Part shown: in pieces, positions 50,387 through 61,992 of the stretch | Layout: the number at the start of each line of letters is the position of its first letter | Position numbering within the stretch: the stretch's first letter is position 1 | Assembly: GCA_022749755.1 (NCBI GenBank) | Contig: CM040448.1 | Location: forward strand, 13,762,481 to 13,826,480 | Reading direction: 5' to 3' | Length of the DNA stretch: 64,000 nucleotides | Origin: Azadirachta indica | Lineage: Eukaryota > Streptophyta > Magnoliopsida > Sapindales > Meliaceae | The notes under the pieces: model-generated | The model's input: the letters and a program-made list of their open reading frames with translations, nothing else | The model's database searches: none | What the model was told of the DNA's origin: nothing | Position numbers and translations under genes: made by a program

Positions 50387-52160
50387 GGAGAAAACAACAC
50401 CAACACGGTCTCAGCCCCAATTGATTCCCAATTTTGTGATAATGCTCTAATTACCGATTTTGAACAAAAGATTTATACGATGTGGTGGATGATTTGCATC
50501 ATTTGGGTGCTATGTATAAGGTAGATATTTGTTATTCGCTTAAACTTGCAGCTGATGAGTTTTAGATTAAACATGTGGGCTGATGGGACTGTATCTCCAG
50601 AAGGTCTATAATTTAAGTGAATTTAATTAAATTCAAACACTGAATACCTTAACAAAATAATTCCCAAGATTAAAACAGAGCAGCAACTTTTGGTTGGATT
50701 CTTTGGATATAAAATTCATTCTTAATTAAATTCAATTTCAAGGAATTTAGTGGACGATTTGGGTTTTTTAATTTCAGAAAAGGGTACTGATAGCAGAGAT
50801 GGTGTCGATATCATAAGCGAAAATGATCATCGGGTAGACGGTGAATGCTACAGAGAAGAACTTTTCCATTGGGCTCTGTAAAAGCATTGCTTATCGGATA
50901 TTCCTAAGTCTGGTTGACTTAATTATTTTCACCAAAAAGAAGATATAATTGCCGTAACAAAAAATTTCACTACTTAATGTTGTACAGAGCATCAAGGCTT
51001 CTGAAGAGAACATCACCAGATCTGTCTCCGCAGTGGATACGGCCTAAGATCAATATTGGTTAAAGAAAATAGATCGGTCAGATACTTGATGCTTGGTTTT
51101 TCTTACAGGGCTAAGCTCTGTCTGACAAGCATAATTCTTATATGTTTATTGCACTGCATTTGCGCAAATTACATTTCAAGAAAAAATATGCATCACTTAA
51201 AATGTGAACCTCCTCTCTCTTATGAGGAATATTACAGAATACACGCCCCAAGTTGTCTCTTGTTCAAACTGTTGTCAGGAATTACTATAGCCGTCGTGGA
51301 ATGAAGTGGAAAAATGAGTATTTCCCATTAAAAATTGGCATTTACGAAGAATTTTAACTGTTATCCAGCAAAAAGGCATAAAAGTCCCAATTAACTAAGC
51401 CTAAAGGCAAATGAATCTGCAAAATAGATGGTTAGTCAGTAGAAGAGGTTCAGGGCTGCTTCATCTGTGCCTACATTTGCGAAGAATGGTGCCCAAAATT
51501 GAAACAGCTTCAATCATATGTATTCTTTTGTTTAACAATACCCACCTATCCCTGCCAAAATAAGGAATACATTTGATCCTTGTGTATGCTATGATTATTT
51601 AAGCGCAACTTGGGGAAAAAAGAGTTTTTTGAAATTTTGCTACTAGTAAATATAAAAATTAGTCTGATACATATTAAAGGTGTATGTACAATCAGTCTTA
51701 ACCATTAGAAATCATAAAACACTACTCGATCGCGTTTGAATTGAACAATTTTTTGGAAGTTCTTGTTGAAAACCTACAAAGTTTTCTACTCAAAGAGTTC
51801 TCGAGAACACACCTTTTGAACCAGAATAACCAGGATAGCTTGAGATGTAAACAAGACAGGGAGGGAGTTTCAGGTAAAAATCGTTTGAAGACAGGTTGTC
51901 ACTTAGCTCTGTAGCCTTTGCTGTTTGCCAAAGGAATGGATCAAAGCAGAACTGTGAAAGAAGAGGCAGAAGAGAGACATAAAGAGCATAGCCATTTGCT
52001 CCATCGACAGAGAGACCATTTGTTGGAAATCTTTGAAGATTTGAGTCATTTTTTTGCTGCAAGTTCAATGAATTTGAGGGACAATTTGATCGCTTAAATT
52101 TGATCAATTTGTCTTCATTTCAAAAGGTTGACTTAATAAGATGCATTAAGATTAGGGATA
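50387..52160. other. CNGC-C 3' flank
   Basis: Directly after the CNGC-C stop the bases still align with the last codons of CNGC-E, so CNGC-C stops about a dozen codons early through a small shift. The interval 50611-50785 is duplicated at 46526-46705, and 51903-52010 at 45715-45815. A CNBD scrap lies at 50780-50915. ORFs 51056-51304 and 51790-52107 are not recognised. Confidence 0.55.
50780..50915 (+). pseudogene. Orphan CNGC cyclic-nucleotide-binding fragment
   Basis: The plus-strand translation reads VDGECYREELFHWAL, stop, KHCLSDIPKS. This aligns with GDFCGEELLTWALDP and the SSNLPIS segment of the CNGC-A binding cassette. It is short, has an in-frame stop, and lies 400 bp after the end of CNGC-C. 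It is a leftover of another copy or of a partial duplication. Confidence 0.6.
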
Positions 52161-52169
52161 ATTTCATTT

Positions 52170-54430
52170 TGGTTTTTAATGTTTCAAGAAATATCAGTAG
52201 CCTTTGCTGTTGGCATGTTTCACATATTAGATAAAAAGATCCATAACTTTATTGAAAATCCTCACTTAGGAGTAAATTATTTCGGTCAATGTTAGTTAGG
52301 TTGTTTGACCAAACTTCAGTCATCTTCAGCCGACAATGAAGTGGCATAATTTTTAATTTATTCCACACAATATTAACAATCTTTAATGCAACCCTAAAAT
52401 TTATGAAAGTTATCATACCATCCACCCATTAATATTCATATTGATTTTTAACAGTGATGTAAACCCTCCCTCAACCCCACCAGCTAAAGAAGGCTCTTTG
52501 GGGTCTAATTTTCTTTTTATCTAACAAGACAAACAAATAGGAAGGGATGGTTTAAATTACTCTTTTGAAATTTGAGATAGTATTAGTTAGATAGAAAGTT
52601 TGGAAAAATATATCAAAAATCTCCTCCTTAACTATTAATCAACCAATCCCAAATGATATATTTACTTAAATGCCCCTAATCTTTAAGTTTCATGTTATTT
52701 AATATTGTAATTTAAATAAAATATGCGTTTACATATTTAAAAAATATAAAAAAATAAAAATAAATATCAATAGAAATGATAAAATTTTGATATATTAATA
52801 AATATTTATATTATCAGTATGCCATAAGATAATAATAGTATTTGTTTAATTAATGTACTTTACATAGATATATTATTAAATATATTATATTTTATTAAAT
52901 TTAAAGATTTAATAGTTATTTTTCTTAAATAATTGTATAAGGGTAAAATACGATATATTTATGTAAAATTTGTTAATTAAAATATTATTTTAATATATAT
53001 TAATCAAATAGGTATTTAAGAAAAATAATTAATAAATCTTTAAAATAATATTGTTTGCTATTTTTCTTAAATCATAATAATAATTATTATATATGGGTAT
53101 AATCATTATTTTATAATAAATTGAGACTTTTAAGAGTATTTTTGAAATTATTAGGACTTATGAAGGTATTAAACCAAAATTTTGAAACTAAAATGGCTTT
53201 TACAATTAATTAATTAACTTGAATTTAAAGATTGAGGATATTTCAATAGATATGCCATTCGGGGTTAGTTGACTAACCATTAAGGAGAGGTTTCTGATAC
53301 TTTCTCTAAACTTTCTATCCAATTGATACAACTCCAAATTTCAGGGAAGGAATTTGATAATAACCATTATTTTTAACTACTAAAAAGATATAATTTTATA
53401 AAATTAATTAATTAATTAATTTTATATTTTTCTTTCTCATCTTTCTCCTCTATTGCTTTCTTTTCTTTCTTCTTCTTCTTCCCCATCTCTTCTCCTCATT
53501 TTTTTTTATCAAGGAGAAATTGCAATGAGATTAAAATAAATTAAAATTAATCATTTTATATTCTCAATTTAAAAAAAAAAAACACAATGAAATTAATTTA
53601 TTCAAATCAAGTTGATTTCATAATCTTCTAAATTAAAATCAATTTCATAATCTTAGCAATTGAATCAATTAATTGAAATTTATAGAAAGAAAAACTAGAA
53701 TCCAAAAATCATCTCTCTATGGGCCAAACTCTAATTGCAATTCCAATCTCTCCTCGATCCAAAAAAAAAAATTAAAAAAAAGAGAAGATAATGAAAGAAG
53801 AAGAAGCAAGAAAAAAAAGAAGAAAGAAACAGAGAAGGAAGACAAAGAAGAAGAAAAAATAAAAAATTATTTTTTATTAATTTAAGTTTGTAAAATTACA
53901 ATTTTACCTTTTTAATTATTAGAGGAAGAGAGTAAATATGTATGAGTAATATGATAACTTTTATAAATTTGGGAGTAAGATTGAAGATAATTAATATTAG
54001 ATGAGATAAACTGAAAATTATTTCACCTCATTAACAGCTGAAATTGATAAAAATTTGGTCAAAGGACCTAACTAACATTGATGGAAATAATTTAGATCTG
54101 AGCAATGACTTTCAATAAAATTAAGGATCTTTTTATCTAACATGTAAAATATACCAATTAAAATGATTTTTTTTTAAATGATAATTTTTATAAAATGATA
54201 ATTTTTATAAATTTTGGAGTAAGATTGAAGATAGTTAATATTAGATGGGATAAATTGAAAATTATCTCACCTCATTAATAGCTGAAGATTGATAAAAATT
54301 TGGTCAAAGGACCTAACTAATATTGACGGAAATAATTTAGATCTAAGCAATGATTTTTAATAAAGTTAGGAACCTTTTTATCTAATATGTAAAATATATC
54401 AATCAAAACGATTTTTTTTAAAATGTTAAG
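52170..54430. mobile_element. Nested inverted-repeat (foldback/MITE-like) complex
   Basis: Three sets of inverted arms are seen by eye. Outer: 52215-52345 is the diverged reverse complement of about 54025-54145 (and of 54270-54390). Inner left: 52570-52720 pairs with 53205-53345. Inner right: 53380-53510 pairs with 53770-53920, both CT/GA-rich. The centre of the left pair is very AT-rich and itself has an inverted pair (about 52902-52935 with 53010-53045). No transposase is encoded; the lysine-rich ORF at 53673-53885 is a by-product of GAA-rich sequence. This looks like small non-autonomous elements inserted into one another. Confidence 0.65.
53949..54425. repeat. Direct tandem duplication of about 235 bp
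   Basis: 53949-54180 and 54189-54425 align nearly end to end (for example GGTCAAAGGACCTAACTAA in both, at about 54057 and 54302). Both copies are part of the right outer arm of the inverted-repeat complex. Confidence 0.85.
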
Positions 54431-55200
54431 CAACCAAATGAAATTATCCCATTAAGATTATTGATTTTAGTTGAAAAATATTTAAGGCACCAAGTATCTA
54501 TATTTTAAATTTTTTATTCTAAATTCAAACAAATATTGAGTTGTTGATCCATGCATTCCAAGAATAAGAATGTAAAAGAAAAGTAAAAAGATAGCATCAA
54601 TGGACGAAAATGTCAAAAATAAATGTTAGATTTTAATATTGTTTAACTCATTAGCCGTCATGACCGGTAAATTGTATGAGATCAATGACTTAATATTTTA
54701 TTATTTTAAGTCAACAATTTCAATTATAATAGTCTACCTAATGTATGTACATGTTGTCAGCCTTAGAAATAGTTTATAACTTAATCACTATATTCTAAAT
54801 ATTTTAATGAATGCAGATTGACAAAAGTTTGAATTGATTTTTTTTTTTGGGTTATTTTTGTTGGACAAAACTCGAGAATACTGTACTGGAAGCTATTTCT
54901 GCCCTTTTACGATAGTATCCCACTGCAGCAAGTTTTGAAGGCAGTATAGGTCCAATATACAATGATGGGACTCGCTGTAAGTCTACAAATCAAATACAAC
55001 GAGTGTAGAATAACGTTGAAAAAGGAAGAAGATTTAAGCGGCGATGTGTATCGTCAATACTCACCTTAACACTCGTTGACACAAAACTATTAAAAACTGT
55101 TTTGTGTCTTTGCATTGACAACGACTAACTAATGTTAACCTTAGCCTTCAAATTTATTGACATATATCAAAGATAAATACAATTTTGTAAAAGATATTAT
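54431..55200. other. Intergenic DNA
   Basis: No supported gene, repeat or RNA; AT-rich single-copy-looking sequence. Confidence 0.5.
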
Positions 55201-55202
55201 TC

Positions 55203-55901
55203 CACTCCTAAATAATAGTGAAATGACCATTTTATCTTATTTTAATTAAAAGAAAAAAGAGATAATATAGTTTTTAGTCTTTAAACTTTGACAAAATAAT
55301 AAATTACGATATATTTTAGTCGATTATAATATTTTAGTCCCAACTACTGTTACATTTGCCATCATCTGTTAAAATATTTTAGGTTATAATTTACTTTTTT
55401 TTCCCTATCTTTAAAAATATAAAATTTTACTGTACTTAATAAAAAATTAAAAAAAAGCACAAATATTTGGAGACAATTTGTGTTTAAAAAAAAAAGAAAA
55501 AAGTGGTAGTGGTGATCATGGCAGAGAAAGTGATAGAGAGAACGAAAAATTGAAAAATAAGAGAAAAGATAAAAATAAAAGTGGTGACAGTGTTGACATA
55601 TTTGGAGATGCGAAAAAAAGAAAGGTGGTAATGAAGATGGTAGATTAAAGCTTTTATATTTATATGTTATATTGAAGATAAATAGTACAATATATTTATT
55701 TAAATCTAATCAGTAAGGATAAATTTATATTTTATCACTATTTAATGGATTGATATTACAGGGAGTAAAATATTAAAATAAATTAAAATATGTTGTAATT
55801 TATTATTTGGTCAGAGTTTAAGAATTAAAATGTTTTACCCATTTTTATTTTATTTAAAGTAAGGGTAATATAATCATTTTATTGTTATTTAGGATGGAGT
55901 G
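55203..55901. mobile_element. MITE-like element with long terminal inverted repeats
   Basis: The left end starts CACTCC and the right end finishes GGAGTG. The outer 120 or so bases of each side are imperfect reverse complements (left AAACTTTGACAAAATAATAA pairs with right TTATTATTTGGTCAGAGTTT). The interior is about 460 bp of low-complexity, purine-rich sequence without coding potential. It is probably a non-autonomous DNA transposon. The superfamily is not assignable, because no clear target duplication was found. Confidence 0.7.
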
Positions 55902-56455
55902 AAGTTTTTCACAAAATTATATCTATGTCTAATATATGTCAGTAAATTTAGATTAAGATTGAAAATAGCTTTTTTCTTTTAAGAATACATAAATTTATAT
56001 ATATATATATAAAATATGAATTGCTGTTTTAAATAAATTATTTAAGTTTTAATCAGGTGCGAAACACCGTTCATTATTGACATAAACTGTGGAAATACAC
56101 GTTTGCCCCTAATTACCTTATGATTTAATTAATTTTTTTTGCCTCCAAAATTAGTTAGGTAAGAGTTTTATGTCTTTTCCTTTTGGGCTGCGAACATTTG
56201 TGGTATCGGATTCTTTATTTCCATGGTTTAGGTTAGGTAATGCGAGGGAAGATTCATAAGAAAACTTTTGAGCATTGAATATATATTTTTCTGGTTGACC
56301 AAAAGTTTTTGAGCTTGCTTCAATTGACCAGCGGAACTGGCAGCTATTTTATTCTCCATTCATGAAGGTTTCTACATCTGAAGGAACTTTAATTACCAGT
56401 CTGCAGAAATCCATAGTTATTTGCTTCTTTTACTTGGACTTTTATATCATTAATC
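55902..56455. other. Upstream region of CNGC-E
   Basis: No gene. The last 60 bp before the exon 1 donor (56400-56457) are similar to 35370-35427 before CNGC-B (both contain TTGCTTCTTTT followed by ACTTGGA or GCTTGGA), showing a shared non-coding first exon. Confidence 0.55.
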
Positions 56456-59400
56456 ATGTAAGTATACAGTTGGTGTTCTAATGTGTTGGTTTTTCATTGA
56501 ATTTAGATAATTTATCCTAGAATATTTTTTTTTCTTTTATCTTTTGGTGTCCAAATTTCAGTTACTTACGTTTGACCAGGTCTGATTTGCTCGTGAATAT
56601 AGAGGAAGGGATGGGCAACCTGCCGGCGAAATTAGAGATGGAACAAATTCAGTCTCGGGAAATTTAGAGATCCCTGTTTTTCAGATCCAAGGGCTAATTG
56701 ACAGTGGAGAACTACTACTCCGATCTCGAGTGGTCAAACGCTTGCTTTTTGTGAAGAAAAATTTCGTGGATTATATGAAAAATATTGGCACACAGAGGTC
56801 ATTTTGGAGTCGGAATCTTCTTGCGATATGTTTGGTTTCAGTTTTTTATGATGCTGATTTATTGTTAATTCCTATAATCAACAATGATAAAAAGTGCATT
56901 GAATTGGACAAAGATGGGGCGATTCAAACTGCTGTGAGCCGATCCTTTTATGATATTCTCATATAACGAGTAGCATTTTTTCCCTTCGCACTCATTTGGA
57001 AAACAATGCAATATTAATGTGGAAACAATTGTGGCTCTTCTTCCTGCTTGATGTATGCACCACTCTTCCGATTTTACAGGTATAAGATTCACTCTTTTAC
57101 AGTAGCTAAATATTCTTTCTTTTTACTAAATATGTTCAATCCACATTTAACTACTGGTAAATAGCGAAATATATATATATATATATATATTTTTGCTTGA
57201 TGATATCCCAAAAACAATTATTAATATCACTTTTTGGCCTCCATATTATACATTTAAAGGTGATTTTAGCTGTCACTCAACGGATCAGAGCCGAGAAGAT
57301 TCGTCTTGCATTTTATGTGTTCGTTTTTCAAAAATTGCTAAAGACCGTCCGAACAATCGCATTGATAAGAAAAACAAGCATTCATGTTGGATGGGCTTCG
57401 TTTTCTTTCTATTTCTGGTGCATCGGTCAAGTAAGTTAAATTACCATATATATATCTATATCTATATCTATATCTATACATATATATATATATATATATA
57501 TGTCAATAGATAAAGCAAGTAGGAATAATAAATATGCATAACATTACTTGCCTTCTCAGGGTTATACAAATAGAATATAGTATATGCATAAGCCGGGACA
57601 TATATATTCTTCTGTTGGGAGTACGTGTTTGTTTGTCAATTATGTGTCATTGAGCATCCGATTTTTATCCTCGGGATGCAAAAGTGAATTGCTTGTCTTT
57701 TAGACAATTGGAGCCAGGTGGTATGATTCAGCCATAGACAAACAGATTGAATGCTGGGAGAAAGCCTGCAGAAGTCATACTGAATGTACTCGAGGTTCTT
57801 TTTACTGTGATGAAGGCTTAGAAGACAACACATTTCTAAACGATGTTTGTCCTAAGACGATTCATAATTCTGGAATATTCAGCGAGTTCTTTCAATCTGG
57901 TATCTTGGAGAAGGCACAATTTGAGCATAGGTATATATATTGTTTACGATGGGGCCTGCAAACCCTCAGGTTAGTGCACATAACTAATCACCAAAGAAAC
58001 ATCTACGCACCTAAGAGCTCAAATACTATTAGTTAGTTAACTTTAAACTAAAATTTATACAAAATGCCAAAATAATTAGGAGGAATATTTATCTTTAACA
58101 AGAAGTTTTTAGGTCGAGTTTTTTCAGGTAGATAGTAACCAATATTTACCAACCATTCTATATTCACCCCCTAATACTTGGACTTTTAGTGATTCATTCT
58201 ATTGCACAATAATTGTAAAATAGAAGTTTTAATTAATTTTAAAAGTACACATAATTAATTTGGCACGGTTGATTTTCTGTTTTCTTTCCTTCATCTCTAG
58301 CCAGTAGCCACTATATAAATCCAGTTTATTGAAGAATCTCTCAGTGCTTATCTAGCTATCATAAATCTTATGCAGTTCTTTTGGTGAGAACCTCAAAGCA
58401 GGTACCGACTCCGAGGCAAACCTGTATATTATTTTAGCAATCACTTCTGGGGTGGTAGTGTTCTTCTATTGCATTGGAACGATTCAGGTAAATGATATAC
58501 ATCTAAATTTGGACGGTCTATTTTAACATCAAATTTTTTAACTTAAACTGATATGCAAATTTTAAAGGAAAATGACAATTTATGTTTATTATAATTTCAC
58601 TTACTATTTTTCTCCCTTATTAGCAGAGAATACTTAAATACTCCTCTAGTATCAGTTTCTTCTATTAAAATTATTAACAGACTTTTTTTTTTGGGTACAT
58701 TTACTATTTTATCAATACTGATTTATTTTTGGTAAATTTACCTTTTTATTCATATTGATTTTGGATCACTAATTTAAGTTTGGGTTAGAATTTGGATTCG
58801 AGTCAAAGTTTGGGTGGGAATCAGAATTGGCTTGAGAAAAAATGTTTACCTTGTGGTCAATTTAAATTTTTGTAAATTTTAATAATTACTCTACCGTATA
58901 AATTTGTGTGTTACTATTTAAGTAAACTAAAATAAGCCTACCTTATAAATTTTAATTTATTTCTTATTACATGATTTTTAATTTCTGTCTACCATGCTTC
59001 TTGTGAAAAATATATATCTGCAGTTAGAAAGTAAAAGTTTCCGGAAGAAGAAACAGAAGATTCGGGAGATAGAGCGGCGGATGCCTTTCAAAATGCTTTC
59101 TGAGGATGTACAATGGCAGGTAAAGTGACACCTTAAGCAATATCGGTGGCAAGAAACCAAAGGTGTTAATGTAGAATATTTGCTGAAGTATCTTCCCATG
59201 GATCTTGGAAGAAGAATAAGTCGCCAACTCTGCTTGGAAATTCTCAAAGAAGTGAGTTCCTTTTCTGCTTAGAAATTCTCAAACAAATGAATTGTTACAT
59301 ATCTGACCAAAGTTTCATATGTAGAGGCATACTATATGTGATACATATTGATATATATCATACATCTCTTCATTTTATCGAATTCTTTTGTTGTAATTTT

Positions 59401-60840
59401 TAACTCATCAACTTTCAGTCTTTAACTTTTCATAACAATTCCCAAAAATTTTTAATAGAACAGTTTAGATATTACTAAGAAAAATTTGGAAAACATGGAG
59501 GAATGTACAGGTAGTATGTACTATAATCTTGGCCTCATCTGTAGGATCACGGATGTGACTTGTAATTTTTGGGGTTTCACAAAATCTTGTAATATATCAT
59601 GCAATGACAAACAAGGGACTTTAGAATTAATAATGAACAGTAACAAAAATAATAATTGATATAGAATGGATGAAGCAATATTTATAAGATAGCACTGCAT
59701 GTGTCTTTACACAAATTTTAATACCACTTTTAAACTATTAAGTCCAAACATTTCTAACAGTTAAGATTATATTTGTTATTCTCTATTCGGTCACCTTGTG
59801 TGAAATATAAGTGTAAAAGAGTGTAAAAGAATCAGGGATCATGCAAAGAAATATTTACGAATAAAGGATATTACAATAAATAATGAAATTCCTTTTTTAA
59901 GAAAAGCTAGTGATCATAAAAAAACTGAACTTCCTAGATAATCGGGCCTTCGTAGTTCGTGCCGAGTATAAATTCTTAACTAAATGGATCTAGAATTAGA
60001 GATGGAGTAAACCATAATTAATATTTGACACTGATTATTGTATGCCAGAACAGATTCATACAAAAGTATGAAGGAACTAATTGAATAGAAAGTTAACTAT
60101 ATATGCTGTAGAAAAAGGTTGCAAATCTGTCATGCATGCTTAAACAAGTCTAGAATCCTGGAAGATGTCCATTGGAGCTTCATTATTCTAATGTCTGATT
60201 GGCCTGATGGCTGCGTTGACGAAACCTTGAGTTGTTGAGTTTGATACTTTTCTTATACTAGTTCTTAAACTTTGGAATTTGAATCATTTGCAAGTAATAC
60301 ATCTTTAAATTTTGGGTGCATTATCATTCTTGAATGTATAAAATCTAGGTAGAAGAGTTTAGAAGGTGGAGTGAAGCGTCGTTGGTGGATATTTGTGATT
60401 TTGTAAAGCCAGTTTTCTTTCATGAGCGCACTCGCATCATCCGGCAGGGAAACCCAATTGATGAGATGCTCTTCGTGCTGCAAGGAAAGCTATGGACCTA
60501 CACCACAGCGGTTATAACAAATAGCTCTCCGGCAAATGATAATCGGAATAGCAAAAGGAAGGATCTGAAAAATGGCGACTTCTGTGGAGAAGAACTTGTC
60601 AATTGGGCTCAGAATTATGACACCGCATCCTACCTCCCTATTTCAACACGAACTATTCAAGCGCTTACAGATGTTGAAGCCTTTGTCCTTATGGCCGATG
60701 ACTTGCAAAATGTTTATATTAAGTACAATAGTGCTGCTCGTTTCATACAGTCATTCTTTCGTTTTAGAAGAAACTTGCGTTCTAGAAGAAATACGCGAAT
60801 ATCTATCCAAGAGGGAACACAGCCAAGACAATCTCAGTAG
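56456..60840 (+). pseudogene. CNGC-E: CNGC pseudogene, sister of CNGC-C
   Basis: Exon equivalents: 56456-56457 (AT), 56580-57079, 57260-57430, 57704-57969, 58376-58487, about 59024-59251 and 60349-60840. The opening frame (SDLLVNIEEGMGN) hits TAG at 56665-56667; S1 continues in another frame (LLAICLVSVFYDADLLLIPI). A TAA follows near 56964 and most of the S2-S3 region is lost. The S4 exon is 171 bp, about 40 bp shorter than in CNGC-A, and barely recognisable. The pore reads GEN. The C-linker exon has lost its usual AG before IYLQ and has a TGA at 59126-59128. The CNBD exon (60349-60840) is open and well kept: RQGNPIDEMLFVLQGKL, DFCGEELVNW, SYLPISTR and FIQSFFRFRR, ending at TAG. Its short C-terminus matches CNGC-C. 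Confidence 0.9.
57440..57502. repeat. ATATCT/AT microsatellite in CNGC-E intron
   Basis: Several TATATC units followed by a pure AT run. Confidence 0.8.
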
Positions 60841-61200
60841 TTACTGGGTCGGAGATCATTGCTGAAGAATCATAGATTTTCTGATCTTGTCGTTCATGTT
60901 ACTGGTTTTGTGATGTGGGTGTTTTGTCTGAGAATTACTAATAAAATTTTGGTTCTTGTTCTTCGCACAAACATTGTGCCGTTGAAGGCAACAAGCAGTA
61001 TCTCCGTAGGATTCATGCTTATATTTACAACAATGCTAAAATTTCAAGTTCAATTCTAATCGCATTTATTTTGTGATGGAGATTAAGGTGGATGACTTTG
61101 CACCACATTTTTATTGGCGGGTTAACGTCAAATTTATTTGTCACGTTATAGTTTTATTCAGCTTTATTCTTATTATATTTTATAGAGATTTTCTATTTTT

Positions 61201-61241
<41 letters not shown>

Positions 61242-61285
61242 TATTATTATTATTATTATTATACTTAAACAAATAATAATAATAT
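61201..61285. repeat. AAT/ATT inverted microsatellite
   Basis: About 12 AAT units followed directly by about six ATT units and another AAT block, so the tract can fold on itself as a hairpin. Confidence 0.85.
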
Positions 61286-61299
61286 TATTGTTATGTGAG

Positions 61300-61992
61300 A
61301 TTCAAACAATCAAAGCTAAAATGGAATCTGAGTTTGGCTAGAGTCTTTTCAAAAAAATCAAGAATAGTGCAAATTATATTACAAATATCAAGCGATTTAA
61401 TAATTAGATTGTTGGCGTTATCTATTATTAGTTTAGAATTTATCTTTTTAATTATGTGCATTCTTTGGGGAGTAATATGAGCTAATGAGGCATAGGAATC
61501 GTATTGGAATTGGGATCGGAAGGAAAATTTGGCATTTATTACTTGGACTATTTACTTGATTTATTTACATGCTAGAATAAATGCAAATTTGGAAGGCATA
61601 AATTCTACAATTATGACTTGTTTAGGCAATTTTTGTATGGTATTTTGGGGTCCATTAATTAAGATCAAAGTTATTTAATTAATATTTACTTAAATTGAAG
61701 AAATGACTTAGATGAATACAAACATTAATAAACACACGTATATATATACAAACATTAGTATAAGACTTCGAAAATCTTTTGAATCACTGCACTAATTATT
61801 CAAAAGATTTTTATAAAAGTCAAAGGTCCTGGTTCACGATTAAAATTTAATTTTTTGAACAATTTTTTTTTAATTTAACTTAAAGATTTCATCGGACAAC
61901 GAACTATTTTAAAAATCTCACAATCAAAGCTAAAATGGAATGCCAGCAGTTTGGCCTGAGACTTTTCGAAAAGATCAAGAATACTACTTTGG
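61300..61992. repeat. Pair of direct repeats of about 75 bp
   Basis: 61300-61375 and 61918-61992 share CAATCAAAGCTAAAATGGAA, then GTTTGGC and CTTTTC..AA.ATCAAGAATA with few differences. The 540 bp between them is unrelated to either copy. Confidence 0.8.

Noticed and set aside
53673..53885. Lysine/glutamate-rich ORF
   Set aside because: Product of GAA-rich low-complexity sequence that forms one arm of an inverted repeat.
60382..60840. CNGC-E last exon as an independent gene
   Set aside because: Same reason: it is the final exon of a recognisable seven-exon pseudogene.
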